Of a DNA stretch of 64,000 nucleotides, positions 45,427-54,878 are shown in pieces. The position numbers were made by a program, and so were the translations under genes. Origin of the DNA: Clavibacter californiensis. GTDB taxonomy: Bacteria; Actinomycetota; Actinomycetes; Actinomycetales; Microbacteriaceae. Every line of letters starts with the position of its first letter. Position 1 is the first letter of the stretch. Under the pieces are notes generated by a model, which worked only from the letters and a program-made list of their open reading frames with translations, was not told where the DNA came from and ran no database searches. Location of the stretch: NCBI RefSeq assembly GCF_021952865.1, contig NZ_CP040792.1:1364001-1428000 (forward strand), in the 5' to 3' direction.

Positions 45427-46503
45427 ATGCCCCGCACCCGCCGCGCCGTCCGCGCCGCCATCCTGCCCATCGCCCTCCTCTCCGCCGCGGCCCTCGCCGG
45501 GTGCGGCGCGGCCCCCGAGCCCGGCGCCACCGGATCCGCATCCGCGAGCGACTACTGCGCCCGCATGGTGACCAACTCGGGCGGCCTGCAGGACCGCTCC
45601 TTCAACCAGTCGAGCTGGGAGGGGCTCCAGCGCGCCGAGCAGGAGCTGGGGATCCAGGCCGACGTGCTCGTCTCGACGTCCGAGACCGACCTCGCCCCCA
45701 ACGTCGAGCAGGCGGTGGGCACGGGCTGCGGGTTCATCCTCACCGTGGGCTACGAGCTGGCGGAGGCCACGTCGGCCGCCGCGGCGGAGAACCCGGACGT
45801 GCACTTCTCGATCGTCGACGAGGTCGTCGACGCCCCGAACGTCAAGCCGCTCGTGTTCGACACGGCCCAGGCGTCCTACCTCGCGGGCTACCTCGCGGCG
45901 GGCGTGAGCCAGACAGGCAAGGTCGGCACCTTCGGCGGCGGCAACCAGCCCCCCGTCACCCTCTTCATGGACGGCTTCGTCGATGGCGTGGCCGCGTACA
46001 ACCAGGCGCACGGCACGAGCGTCGTCGCTCTCGGCTGGGACGCCGCGGCGCAGGACGGCACGTTCACGGGCGACTTCGAGGACGTGTCGAAGGGACAGAC
46101 CACCACGCAGAACCTGCTCGACCAGGGCGCCGACGTGATCATGCCGGTGGCCGGCCAGGTGGGGGAGGGCGCGGCGTCGGCGATCCTCGCGCACGGCAGC
46201 GGCAAGCTCATCTGGGTCGACAACGACGGCTACGACACCCTGCCCGCCGAGTACCGCCCGCTCCTGCTCACGAGCGTGCTCAAGGACACCGGCCAGGCCG
46301 TCGTCGACATCGTGGCCGACGACCAGAAGGGCACCTTCTCCTCGGAGCCGTACGTGGGCACGCTCGAGAACGCCGGCGTGGGCCTCGCGGAGTACCACGA
46401 CCTCGCCGCGTCGGTGCCGCCCGAGCTGCAGTCCGAGCTCGACGCGCTGAAGGCCCGCATCGTCTCCGGCGACGTGCAGGTGGAGTCGGTCTCGACGCCG
46501 TAG
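45427..46503 (+). CDS. BMP-family nucleoside-binding lipoprotein (first copy)
   Basis: 358 residues. A signal peptide ends in lipobox LAGC (Cys26). The body matches the BMP/PnrA family of purine-nucleoside-binding lipoproteins: NSGGLQDRSFNQSSWEGL, FADG-like region replaced by FMDGFVDG, and EPYVGTLENAGVGLAEYHD. These proteins feed the ABC nucleoside importer encoded downstream. It is closely similar to the next gene. Start supported by the -10 six bases upstream. Confidence 0.88.
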   Translation: MPRTRRAVRAAILPIALLSAAALAGCGAAPEPGATGSASASDYCARMVTNSGGLQDRSFNQSSWEGLQRAEQELGIQADVLVSTSETDLAPNVEQAVGTGCGFILTVGYELAEATSAAAAENPDVHFSIVDEVVDAPNVKPLVFDTAQASYLAGYLAAGVSQTGKVGTFGGGNQPPVTLFMDGFVDGVAAYNQAHGTSVVALGWDAAAQDGTFTGDFEDVSKGQTTTQNLLDQGADVIMPVAGQVGEGAASAILAHGSGKLIWVDNDGYDTLPAEYRPLLLTSVLKDTGQAVVDIVADDQKGTFSSEPYVGTLENAGVGLAEYHDLAASVPPELQSELDALKARIVSGDVQVESVSTP

Positions 46504-46602
46504 CAGAGGCCGTGTTGCCGCGGTGTTTCGGGGCCGTCGCGGATCGATAACGCTTGCGCTCGCGGGCCCGATCCGGGCTCCGGATGCATTCCCGTGCATG
46601 GG

Positions 46603-46608
46603 TAACAT
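46603..46608 (+). promoter_or_regulatory. -10 element for second BMP gene
   Basis: TAACAT about 45 bases upstream of the GTG at 46654, which has its own GGAGG ribosome-binding site. A small inverted repeat ATGCA/TGCAT lies just upstream. Confidence 0.4.
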
Positions 46609-46653
46609 GAACGCACATCGCCCGGCTGACCCGGGCTGCACCTGGAGGCCACA

Positions 46654-47748
46654 GTGACCATCACCACCCGAAAGGCCGCCCTCGGCGGTCTCGCCGCCGT
46701 CGGCATCACCGCGATCCTCGCGGGCTGCGGCGCCGCCCCCGAGTCGACCGCGGGAGGCACCGGCGGCGCCGCGAAGAGCGACCTTCTGACCTGCATGGTC
46801 TCCGACTCGGGCGGCTTCGACGACAAGTCGTTCAACCAGCTCGGCTACGAGGGGCTCAACAAGGCCGTCTCCGACCTCGGCTTGACGGCTCCGAAGACGG
46901 TCGAGTCGGCGGCGGAGACCGACTTCGCGCCGAACCTCACCAACCTGGCCGACCAGGGCTGCGGCCTCATCGTCACGGTCGGCTTCCTGCTCAAGGAGGC
47001 GACCGAGGAGGCCGCCAAGGCCAACCCGGACATCGAGTACGCGATCATCGACGACGCGCAGATCACCGCGGACAACGTCAAGCCCATCACCTTCAACACG
47101 AGCGAGGCCGCGTTCCTCGCGGGCTACTCCGCCGCGGCCTACTCGAAGACCGGCACGGTCGGCACCTTCGGCGGCCTGCAGATCCCGACCGTCACGATCT
47201 TCATGGACGGCTTCGTCGACGGCGTGGACTACTACAACGAGCAGAAGGGCAAGGACGTCAAGGCCATCGGCTGGGACGTCGCGAGCCAGAGCGGGTCGTT
47301 CACGGGCGAGTTCGTCGCCAACCAGACGGCCAAGACCGCGGCCCAGACCCTCATCGACCAGGGCGCGGACGTCATCATGCCCGTCGGCGGCCCGATCTTC
47401 CTCAGCGCCGGCGAGGCCATCCGCGACTCCAGCGACAAGAAGGTCGTCATGGTGGGCGTCGACTCCGACGCGTACGAGACCGCGCCCGACCTCAAGGACC
47501 TCTTCCTCACCTCGGTGCTCAAGGGCATCGACGCGGGCGTCGAGGACGTCGTGACGACCGCGGCGGACGGCAAGTTCGACGCGACGCCGTACGTCGGCAC
47601 CCTCGAGAACGGCGGCGTGGACATCGCCCCGTTCCACGACTACGAGTCGGAGGTCCCGTCGGACCTGTCCGGCGAGCTCGACACCATCAAGGCCGGCATC
47701 ATCGACGGCTCGATCACCGTCGAGTCGCCGTCGTCGCTGACGAAGTAG
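46654..47748 (+). CDS. BMP-family nucleoside-binding lipoprotein (second copy)
   Basis: 364 residues; lipobox LAGC with Cys25. It parallels the first copy: DSGGFDDKSFNQLGYEGL, TFGGLQIPTVTIFMDGFVDG and ATPYVGTLENGGVDIAPFHDYE. GTG 46654 follows CTGGAGG. With its own promoter and ribosome-binding site it is probably expressed more strongly than the ABC genes. A hairpin at 47762-47793 separates it from the ATPase. Confidence 0.9.
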   Translation: MTITTRKAALGGLAAVGITAILAGCGAAPESTAGGTGGAAKSDLLTCMVSDSGGFDDKSFNQLGYEGLNKAVSDLGLTAPKTVESAAETDFAPNLTNLADQGCGLIVTVGFLLKEATEEAAKANPDIEYAIIDDAQITADNVKPITFNTSEAAFLAGYSAAAYSKTGTVGTFGGLQIPTVTIFMDGFVDGVDYYNEQKGKDVKAIGWDVASQSGSFTGEFVANQTAKTAAQTLIDQGADVIMPVGGPIFLSAGEAIRDSSDKKVVMVGVDSDAYETAPDLKDLFLTSVLKGIDAGVEDVVTTAADGKFDATPYVGTLENGGVDIAPFHDYESEVPSDLSGELDTIKAGIIDGSITVESPSSLTK

Positions 47749-47761
47749 CATCGAACGCACC

Positions 47762-47793
47762 GCGGGGGGATCGGCAGTCGCCGGTCCCCCCGC
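47762..47793 (+). terminator. Hairpin between lipoprotein and ABC ATPase genes
   Basis: GCGGGGGGA pairs with TCCCCCCGC, then a T-G wobble and CGGC/GCCG, with loop AGTC. It probably attenuates read-through, keeping the binding protein in excess over the membrane parts. Confidence 0.65.
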
Positions 47794-47829
47794 CGCGTGC
47801 TCACCACACCCACCGAACAGATTGATCCG

Positions 47830-49371
47830 ATGAAGCTCGAACTGCGGGGAATCACCAAGCGCTTCGGCGCGCTGGTGGCCAACGACCACATCGACCTCGT
47901 CGTCCACCCGGGCGAGATCCACTGCCTCCTGGGCGAGAACGGCGCGGGCAAGTCCACGCTGATGAACGTCCTCTACGGCCTGTACCAGGCCGAGGAGGGC
48001 GAGATCCTCCTGGACGACCGCGTGGCCCGCTTCGCCGGACCCGGCGACGCCATGGCTGCCGGCATCGGCATGGTGCACCAGCACTTCATGCTCATCCCCG
48101 TCTTCACGGTCGCGGAGAACGTCATGCTCGGCCACGAGGAGACGAAGCTCGGCGGCCGGCTCGACCTGGCCGGCGCCCGCGCGAAGGTGCGCGAGATCTC
48201 CGCCCGCTTCGGCTTCGACGTCGACCCGGACGCGCTCGTCGCCGACCTGCCCGTCGGCGTGCAGCAGCGCGTCGAGATCATCAAGGCCCTGTCGCGCGAC
48301 GCCGAGGTGCTCGTGTTCGACGAGCCGACGGCCGTGCTCACGCCGCAGGAAACCGACGAGCTCATGGTCATCATGAAGCAGCTCCGGGACGCCGGCACGG
48401 GCATCGTCTTCATCACCCACAAGCTGCGGGAGGTGCGCGAGGTCGCGGACCGCATCACCGTGATCCGGCTCGGCAAGGTCGTCGGCGAGGCGGAGCCCAC
48501 CGCCAGCAACGCGGAGCTCGCGTCCCTCATGGTCGGCCGGAGCGTGTCGCTCACCGTGCAGAAGGAGCCCGCGACGCCCGGTGCCGCCGCGCTCGTGGTG
48601 CGCGACCTGACCGTGATCGACGCCTCCGGCCAGGTCGTCGTCGACGGCGTGAGCTTCGACGTGCACGCGGGGGAGATCCTCGCGATCGCCGGCGTGCAGG
48701 GCAACGGCCAGACCGAGCTGACCGAGGCGATCCTCGGGCTCCAGCCTCGCGTGTCCGGCACCATCGAGCTCGACGGGACGCGTCTCACCGGCCGCTCCGT
48801 CCGCCGCGTGCTCGACGCGGGAGTCGGCTTCGTGCCCGAGGACCGCAACGAGGACGGGCTCGTCGGCGAGTTCACCATCGCCGAGAACCTCATGCTCGAC
48901 CGGTCAGACAGCCCGCCGTTCGTCGTCGCCGGATCCCTGAAGCTCGGCTACCTCGACGAGTTCGCGCGGGACCGCGTCCGCGAGTTCGACATCCGCACCC
49001 AGGGGATCGACACGCACGTCGGCCGGCTCTCCGGCGGCAACGCGCAGAAGGTCGTGCTCGCGCGCGAGCTGAGCCGCGACCTCCGCCTCTTCGTCGCGGC
49101 GCAGCCCACGCGCGGGCTCGACGTCGGATCCATCGAGTTCGTGCACACGCGCGTCGTCGAGACGCGCGACCGGGGCCTGCCCGTCATCGTCGTCTCCACC
49201 GAGCTCGACGAGGTGGCGGCGCTGGCCGACCGCATCGCCGTGATGTACCGCGGCGGCATCGTCGGCATCGTGCCCGGCGACACCCCGCGCGACGTGCTCG
49301 GCCTGATGATGGCGGGCGAGGTCCCCGCATCCGTCACCACCCCCACGACCGCCGGAGGGCGCACCGCATGA
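47830..49371 (+). CDS. ABC nucleoside importer ATPase, two ABC domains
   Basis: 513 residues with duplicated ATPase domains. The first has Walker A GENGAGKST and Walker B VLVFDEPTAVLTP; the second has a degenerate Walker A GVQGNGQTE and signature LSGGNAQKVVLAREL. This is the layout of sugar/nucleoside importers (RbsA, NupA/BmpB-like). ATG 47830 starts MKLELRGITKRFG, matching family starts; GTG 47797 would add eleven residues without a better ribosome-binding site. The end overlaps the permease start by four bases. Confidence 0.9.
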   Translation: MKLELRGITKRFGALVANDHIDLVVHPGEIHCLLGENGAGKSTLMNVLYGLYQAEEGEILLDDRVARFAGPGDAMAAGIGMVHQHFMLIPVFTVAENVMLGHEETKLGGRLDLAGARAKVREISARFGFDVDPDALVADLPVGVQQRVEIIKALSRDAEVLVFDEPTAVLTPQETDELMVIMKQLRDAGTGIVFITHKLREVREVADRITVIRLGKVVGEAEPTASNAELASLMVGRSVSLTVQKEPATPGAAALVVRDLTVIDASGQVVVDGVSFDVHAGEILAIAGVQGNGQTELTEAILGLQPRVSGTIELDGTRLTGRSVRRVLDAGVGFVPEDRNEDGLVGEFTIAENLMLDRSDSPPFVVAGSLKLGYLDEFARDRVREFDIRTQGIDTHVGRLSGGNAQKVVLARELSRDLRLFVAAQPTRGLDVGSIEFVHTRVVETRDRGLPVIVVSTELDEVAALADRIAVMYRGGIVGIVPGDTPRDVLGLMMAGEVPASVTTPTTAGGRTA

Positions 49372-50744
49372 CCGACGACACCACCCGTCCCGAGGGCCAG
49401 GCGCCCGAGGACCCGTCCGCGGGGCAGCTGCCCGCCTCCGGACGCGAGGCCGGATCCGTGGGCGACCCCACGCGCTCGGAGGCGCCCGCGGGCGTGCCGG
49501 CCGTGGCGACGGCCGCTCCCGGCGACGGCGACGGAGCCGACGGATCCCGCGCCGGCCAGATCCTCCGCGAGATCGCGAGCGGCAGCGCGCTTCTGTCCGT
49601 CCTCGCGGTCGTCCTCTCGCTCATCGTGGGCGCGCTGCTCATCGCCGTCACGGACGAGGAGACGCAGAAGGCGGCGGGCTACTTCTTCAGCCGACCGCTC
49701 GACACGCTCCGCGCGGGCTGGGACGCCGCCTCCGGCGCCTACTCTGCGCTCTTCCAGGGATCCATCTACAACTTCCGCCGGCCGGGCTTCGCCAACGGCA
49801 TCAAGCCGCTCACCGAGACGCTGACCTTCGCGACCCCGCTGATCGCGGCCGGCCTCGGCGTCGCGCTCGCGTTCCGCGTGGGCCTGTTCAACATCGGCGC
49901 CCGCGGCCAGATGCTCATCGCCGCCGCATGCGCCGGCTGGGTCGGCTTCGGCTTCGACCTGCCGCCCGTGATCCACCTGGTGCTCGCCGTCGCCGCGGGC
50001 ATCGCGGGCGGTGCGGTCTGGGGCGGGATCGTCGGCCTCCTCAAGGCGCGCACGGGCGCGCACGAGGTGATCGTCACGATCATGCTCAACTACGTCGCGT
50101 TCTACCTCCTCTCGTACCTGCTCCGGACGCCCGGTCTGCTGCAGGCGCCCGGGTCCAACAACCCGAAGACGCCCGCGATGCAGGACACCGCGATCTTCCC
50201 GGCGCTCCTCGGCGACGGGTACTCGCTGCACGCGGGCTTCCTCGTGGTCGTCGTCGCGACGGTGATCGTCTGGTACCTGCTCAACCGCTCCGGCCTGGGC
50301 TTCCGCTTCCGCGCGGTGGGCGAGAACCCGAGCGCCGCGCGGGTGGCCGGCATCGACGTCAAGAACTCGTACCTCTACGCCATGCTCATCTCCGGCGGGC
50401 TCGCGGGCCTCGCGGGGGCGAGCCAGGTGCTCGGCACGGTCACGACGGGCTTCAGCTCGGGGATCGACGCCGGCATCGGCTTCGACGCCATCACGGTGGC
50501 GCTGCTCGGCCGCAGCCGGCCGTGGGGCGTGTTCGTCGCGGGGATCCTGTTCGGCGCGTTCAAGGCCGGCGGCTTCTCGATGCAGGCGGCCGAGGGCGTG
50601 CCCATCGACATCGTCGTGGTCGTCCAGTCGCTCATCGTCCTGTTCATCGCGGCGCCCCCGCTCGTGCGGGCGGTCTTCCGCCTTCCCGCGCCGGGCCAGG
50701 CGCGTCGCACCACCCGGACCCGGAAGGCGGCGATCGCCTCATGA
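49368..50744 (+). CDS. ABC nucleoside importer permease (first)
   Basis: 458 residues. An unusually long Pro/Gly/Ser-rich N-terminal region of about 70 residues precedes the first helix. The rest has eight or so helices with GVALAFRVGLFNIGARGQMLIAA, the signature of the BMP-linked permeases (NupP-like), and AVGENPSAARVAGIDVKNSYLYAMLISGG. The start overlaps the ATPase and its stop overlaps the second permease (ATGA). Confidence 0.9.
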   Translation: MTDDTTRPEGQAPEDPSAGQLPASGREAGSVGDPTRSEAPAGVPAVATAAPGDGDGADGSRAGQILREIASGSALLSVLAVVLSLIVGALLIAVTDEETQKAAGYFFSRPLDTLRAGWDAASGAYSALFQGSIYNFRRPGFANGIKPLTETLTFATPLIAAGLGVALAFRVGLFNIGARGQMLIAAACAGWVGFGFDLPPVIHLVLAVAAGIAGGAVWGGIVGLLKARTGAHEVIVTIMLNYVAFYLLSYLLRTPGLLQAPGSNNPKTPAMQDTAIFPALLGDGYSLHAGFLVVVVATVIVWYLLNRSGLGFRFRAVGENPSAARVAGIDVKNSYLYAMLISGGLAGLAGASQVLGTVTTGFSSGIDAGIGFDAITVALLGRSRPWGVFVAGILFGAFKAGGFSMQAAEGVPIDIVVVVQSLIVLFIAAPPLVRAVFRLPAPGQARRTTRTRKAAIAS

Positions 50745-52045
50745 CCGCGACGACCCCCACGCAGTCGGCATCACCCGCGCCGCACGACCCCGCGGCCGCC
50801 GCGCTCGAGCGCGCCGTCACGACCAGCTGGAAGGCGCCCGTCGCCTTCGGCGTCTTCACCGTGATCTCGCTCGTCCTGTTCGTGCTGCTCGGACGCCAGG
50901 GGTCGAGCACGTTCGGCCTCTCCACCGGGACCGACCTCATCCAGCTCGCGCCGCTCGTGCTGCCTACCGCCGCCACCGGTGTCGTCGTCACCGTGGTCCT
51001 CGCCGCCCTCACGGTGGTGTCCGCCGTGCTGGTGCGCCGGTCGGCGAAGGTGCCGCTGTGGTTCACCGCCGTGTTCGCGATCCTGTTCCTCGTCGCGTTC
51101 CTCACCTGGGCGTCCGCGGGCCAGACGATCCCGGTGCCGGGACTCCTCGTGGGCACGGTCGCCCTGTCGGTGCCGCTCATCTTCGGCGCGCTCGGCGGCG
51201 TGCTCTCGGAGCGCGTCGGCGTCGTGAACGTCGCGATCGAGGGCCAGCTGCTGGCGGGCGCGTTCGTGTCCGCTGTGGTGGCCTCCCTGACGGGTCAGCC
51301 GCTCATCGGGCTGGCGTCCGCCATGGTCGCCGGCATGCTGGTCTCGTTCGTGCTCGCCGCCTTCGCGATCAAGTACCTGGTCGACCAGGTCATCGTGGGC
51401 GTCGTGCTCAACGTGCTGGTCACGGGCCTCACGAGCTTCCTCTTCTCGCAGGTGCTGTCGGCCGACCCGGGGCGCCTCAACTCGCCGCCGCGCTTCGACC
51501 GCATCGACATCCCGGTCCTCGGCCAGATCCCGATCATCGGACCGGTGCTCTTCCGGCAGACGATCATCGTCTACGTCATGTACGTGGCCGTGTTCCTCGT
51601 CTGGTACTGCCTCTCCCACACGCGCTGGGGCCTGCGCCTCCGCGCGGTGGGCGAGCACCCGCAGGCTGCCGACACCGTGGGCATCAAGGTCTCCGCGACC
51701 CGGTTCTGGAACGTCTCCCTCGCGGGCGCCATCGCGGGCCTGGGCGGCGCGTTCTTCACGCTCGGGTCCGTCGGCGCGTTCAACAAGGAGATGACCGCCG
51801 GCGCCGGGTTCATCGCCCTCGCCGCCGTGATCTTCGGCCGGTGGGATCCGCTGCGCGCCACGCTCGCGGCCCTCCTGTTCGGCTTCGCCAGCAACCTGCA
51901 GAACGTCCTCGGCGTCATCGGGTCGCCCGTGCCGAGCGAGTTCATGCTGATGCTGCCGTACGTCGTGACCATCGCCGCCGTCGCGGGCCTCGTGGGGCAG
52001 GTGCGCGGACCCGCCGCCGCAGGCAAGCCCTACGTGAAGTCGTGA
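50741..52045 (+). CDS. ABC nucleoside importer permease (second)
   Basis: 434 residues (NupQ-like). An N-terminal portion with extra helices (about residues 30-135) precedes the conserved permease core ALGGVLSERVGVVNVAIEGQLL and RAVGEHPQAADTVGIKVSATRFWNVSLAG. It forms a heterodimeric channel with the preceding permease. The stop overlaps the GTG of cdd by four bases, tying import directly to nucleoside breakdown. Confidence 0.9.
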   Translation: MTATTPTQSASPAPHDPAAAALERAVTTSWKAPVAFGVFTVISLVLFVLLGRQGSSTFGLSTGTDLIQLAPLVLPTAATGVVVTVVLAALTVVSAVLVRRSAKVPLWFTAVFAILFLVAFLTWASAGQTIPVPGLLVGTVALSVPLIFGALGGVLSERVGVVNVAIEGQLLAGAFVSAVVASLTGQPLIGLASAMVAGMLVSFVLAAFAIKYLVDQVIVGVVLNVLVTGLTSFLFSQVLSADPGRLNSPPRFDRIDIPVLGQIPIIGPVLFRQTIIVYVMYVAVFLVWYCLSHTRWGLRLRAVGEHPQAADTVGIKVSATRFWNVSLAGAIAGLGGAFFTLGSVGAFNKEMTAGAGFIALAAVIFGRWDPLRATLAALLFGFASNLQNVLGVIGSPVPSEFMLMLPYVVTIAAVAGLVGQVRGPAAAGKPYVKS

Positions 52046-52473
52046 GCGCCGTGGAGCCCGTCGAGTCGGGCGGCATCGACTGGGGATCCCTCCGCGAGGC
52101 GGCGCACGAGGCCATGGGCCGCGCGTACGTCCCGTACTCCCGCTTCCCCGTGGGCGTCGCGGCCATCGCCACGGACGGCCGCGTCATCACCGGCTGCAAC
52201 GTGGAGAACGCGTCCTACGGCCTGACCCTGTGCGCCGAGTGCGCGCTCGTCTCGGTCCTGCACCTCACGGGCGGCGGCCAGCTCGTCGCCTTCACGTGCG
52301 TGGACGGCGACGGCAACGTCCTCATGCCGTGCGGTCGCTGCCGGCAGCTGCTGTTCGAGCACGCGGTGCCGGGCATGCTCCTGGAGACCGTGTCGGGGAT
52401 CCGCACCATCGACGAGGTCCTGCCCGATGCATTCGGCCCGAGCACGCTGAACGCCTACGGGGATCGCTCGTGA
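52042..52473 (+). CDS. cdd: Cytidine deaminase
   Basis: 143 residues of the small, tetrameric class. Catalytic zinc motif CAE at residues 64-66 and PCGRC at 96-100 (ligands Cys64, Cys97 and Cys100, base Glu66). NVENASYGLT binds the ribose. Converts cytidine and deoxycytidine to uridine nucleosides. Starts at the GTG overlapping the permease and ends overlapping deoA. Confidence 0.95.
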   Translation: MSAVEPVESGGIDWGSLREAAHEAMGRAYVPYSRFPVGVAAIATDGRVITGCNVENASYGLTLCAECALVSVLHLTGGGQLVAFTCVDGDGNVLMPCGRCRQLLFEHAVPGMLLETVSGIRTIDEVLPDAFGPSTLNAYGDRS

Positions 52474-53768
52474 GCGCCGCGTTCGACGTCGTCGACCTCA
52501 TCCGCACCAAGCGCGACGGCGGCCGCCTCTCGACCGCCGAGATCGACTGGCTCGTAGCGGCGTACACCGAGCGCTACGTGGCCGACGAGCAGATGGCCGC
52601 GCTCGCGATGGCGATCCTGCTCCGCGGCATGGACCGCACCGAGATCCGCGACCTCACCCTCGCCATGATCGCGAGCGGCGAGACGCTCGACTTCTCGCAG
52701 CTCGGCAAGCCCACGGTGGACAAGCACTCCACGGGCGGCGTGGGCGACAAGATCACCCTCCCGCTCATGCCCCTGGTCGCCTCGTACGGCGTCGCGGTCC
52801 CGCAGCTCTCCGGCCGCGGCCTCGGCCACACGGGCGGCACGCTCGACAAGCTCGAGTCGATCCCCGGCTGGCGCGCCGACCTCTCCACCGAGGAGATGGT
52901 GCAGCAGATGAAGGACCACGGCGGCGTGATCTGCGCGGCCGGCAGCGGCCTCGCCCCGGCCGACAAACGGCTCTACGCGCTGCGCGACACCACGGGCACG
53001 GTCGAGGCGATCCCGCTCATCGCCTCGAGCATCATGAGCAAGAAGATCGCGGAGGGCACGGGCGCGCTCGTGCTCGACGTGAAGTTCGGATCCGGCGCCT
53101 TCATGACCGACATCGACCGCTCGCGCGAGCTCGCCCGCACGATGGTCGAGCTCGGCACCGACGCCGGGGTGCGCACCACCGCGCTCCTCACCGACATGGA
53201 TGTGCCGCTCGGCCTCGCCATCGGCAACGCGAACGAGGTGCGCGAGTCCGTCGAGGTGCTCGCGGGCGGCGGCCCCGCCGACGTCGTCGAGCTCACGCTC
53301 GCGCTCGCGCGGGAGATGCTCGCCGCGGTCGGGATCCCGGACGCCGACGTCGACGTCGCCCTCCGCGACGGCCGGGCCATGGACTCGTGGCGCGCCACCG
53401 TGCGCGCGCAGGGCGGGGATCCGGACGCCGCGATGCCCGTCGCCCGCGAGACCCACGTGGTCACCGCGGACCGCGACGGCGTGCTCGTGCAGCAGGACGC
53501 ACTCCCGTTCGGCATCGCGGCCTGGCGCCTCGGCGCCGGACGCGCGCGCCAGGGGGACGCCGTGCAGCACGCCGCGGGCGTCGACCTGCACGCGAAGCCG
53601 GGGGATCGCGTCCGCCGCGGCGACCCGCTCTTCACCCTCTCCACCGACGAGCCCGAGCGGTTCGCCCGTGCGCTGGAGTCGCTCGAGGGCGCGTACCGCG
53701 TCGGCGACCCGAAGGAGCACGTCGCGCGCGGCCCGCTCGTGCGGGAGCGCATCACCGCCGAGGGCTGA
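52470..53768 (+). CDS. deoA: Thymidine (pyrimidine-nucleoside) phosphorylase
   Basis: 432 residues. KHSTGGVGDKITL and GRGLGHTGGTLDKLESIPG are the family signatures; SSIMSKKIAEGTGALVLDVK lines the active site. Cleaves thymidine or uridine/deoxyuridine with phosphate into base and (deoxy)ribose 1-phosphate. It completes the operon bmp-ATPase-permeases-cdd-deoA. Whether it prefers uridine as well cannot be read from sequence. Confidence 0.94.
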   Translation: MSAAFDVVDLIRTKRDGGRLSTAEIDWLVAAYTERYVADEQMAALAMAILLRGMDRTEIRDLTLAMIASGETLDFSQLGKPTVDKHSTGGVGDKITLPLMPLVASYGVAVPQLSGRGLGHTGGTLDKLESIPGWRADLSTEEMVQQMKDHGGVICAAGSGLAPADKRLYALRDTTGTVEAIPLIASSIMSKKIAEGTGALVLDVKFGSGAFMTDIDRSRELARTMVELGTDAGVRTTALLTDMDVPLGLAIGNANEVRESVEVLAGGGPADVVELTLALAREMLAAVGIPDADVDVALRDGRAMDSWRATVRAQGGDPDAAMPVARETHVVTADRDGVLVQQDALPFGIAAWRLGAGRARQGDAVQHAAGVDLHAKPGDRVRRGDPLFTLSTDEPERFARALESLEGAYRVGDPKEHVARGPLVRERITAEG

Positions 53769-53800
53769 TCCGCCGCCCGGCCGTCGTCGGAGGATGTCGG

Positions 53801-53825
53801 CCGGGCCGGGCCGGGCCGGGCCGGG
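53801..53825. repeat. CCGGG pentanucleotide repeat, five copies
   Basis: Five perfect tandem CCGGG units followed by CCCGC, in the 70-base gap between convergent deoA and the nucleoside hydrolase gene. It can fold on itself and may act as terminator. Confidence 0.88.
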
Positions 53826-53838
53826 CCCGCGCGACGCT

Positions 53839-54774
53839 TCAGCCGATGCGCTCGAGCGCGTCGACCACCACGTCCCAGAACCCGGCGTGGTCGAGGTCGA
53901 CGGCGACCTGGGTCGTGCAGTCGGCGGGAGCCGGCCGGCGCAGGTCCGCGACGGTCATGCCGGTCGTGTGCGTGCCCGTCAGCTCGACCGAGATCGGCGC
54001 GCGCCGGACGCTCACCAGGCGCGGGTCGATCACGCGCGCGACGGCGCACGGGTCGTGCACGGGCGGGCTGGGGAAGTCCTGCCGGTCGTGGTAGGCCCGG
54101 CCGTAGGACTCCATCGAGTCGACGACGAAGCGCGCGGCGGGCGTGCCGAGCGCGGCGATGCGCGCCATGACCTCGGGTGTCGCCGTCGCCTGGTACGTGA
54201 GGTCGAGCCCGACCATCGTCACGGGCCACGCCTCGCCGAAGACGATGTGGGCGGCCTCGGGATCGACCGCGATGTTGAACTCCGCCACGGCCGTGCGGTT
54301 GCCCCGGTGGTAGCCGCCGCCCATGAGCACGACCTCCTTCACGCGCTCGACGATGCGCGGCTCGCGGCGCACCGCGAGCGCGACGTTCGTGAGCGCGCCG
54401 AGCGGCACCAGCGTGATCTCGCCGGGCGCGTGCGCCATGACCGTCTCGATGATGAGGTCCACCGCGTGCCGCGGGTCGAGCGCCACGGTGGGCTCCGGCA
54501 GCTCGGGCCCGTCGAGCCCGGACTCGCCGTGGATCTCGGGCGCGGTCATCACGGGCCGCACCAGCGGGCGCGCGCATCCGGCGGCGACGGGCACGCCGTG
54601 GATGCCCGCCACCGTCGCGACCGCGAGCGCGTTCCGCGTCACCTTCTCCAGCGTCTGGTTGCCGGCGACGGTGGTGATGCCGACGAGCTCGACCTCGGGG
54701 CTGCCGTGCGCGAGCATCAGGGCGAGGGCGTCGTCGTGCCCCGGGTCGCAGTCGATCAGGATCTTGGTGGGCAT
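53839..54774 (-). CDS. Inosine/uridine-preferring nucleoside hydrolase
   Basis: 311 residues. The calcium-binding motif DCDPGHDDALAL (Asp8, Asp10, Asp14, Asp15) opens the protein, with VPLGALTNVALA and VLMGGGYHRGN further on and FNIAVDPEAA near residue 165. Hydrolyses nucleosides to base and ribose without phosphate. Released ribose would suit the PfkB kinase at 16249. GGAGGA precedes the ATG. Convergent with deoA. Confidence 0.92.
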   Translation of the reverse strand: MPTKILIDCDPGHDDALALMLAHGSPEVELVGITTVAGNQTLEKVTRNALAVATVAGIHGVPVAAGCARPLVRPVMTAPEIHGESGLDGPELPEPTVALDPRHAVDLIIETVMAHAPGEITLVPLGALTNVALAVRREPRIVERVKEVVLMGGGYHRGNRTAVAEFNIAVDPEAAHIVFGEAWPVTMVGLDLTYQATATPEVMARIAALGTPAARFVVDSMESYGRAYHDRQDFPSPPVHDPCAVARVIDPRLVSVRRAPISVELTGTHTTGMTVADLRRPAPADCTTQVAVDLDHAGFWDVVVDALERIG

Positions 54775-54866
54775 GGGTCCTCCGGCTCGGGTCGCGGCCC
54801 GCCGACGTGTCGCGCACCGATCGTCCGTGTGCCGACTACCTCGGCGCGGGGCCGCGTCGAGGCTAG

Positions 54867-54872
54867 TAGATT
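54867..54872 (+). promoter_or_regulatory. -10 element, leaderless add
   Basis: TAGATT followed by six bases and the ATG at 54879. No ribosome-binding site. Confidence 0.58.
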
Positions 54873-54878
54873 CGTCCC

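Noticed and set aside
53801-53825. CRISPR-like repeat array
   Set aside because: The units are five bases with no spacers; no Cas genes are present in the window.
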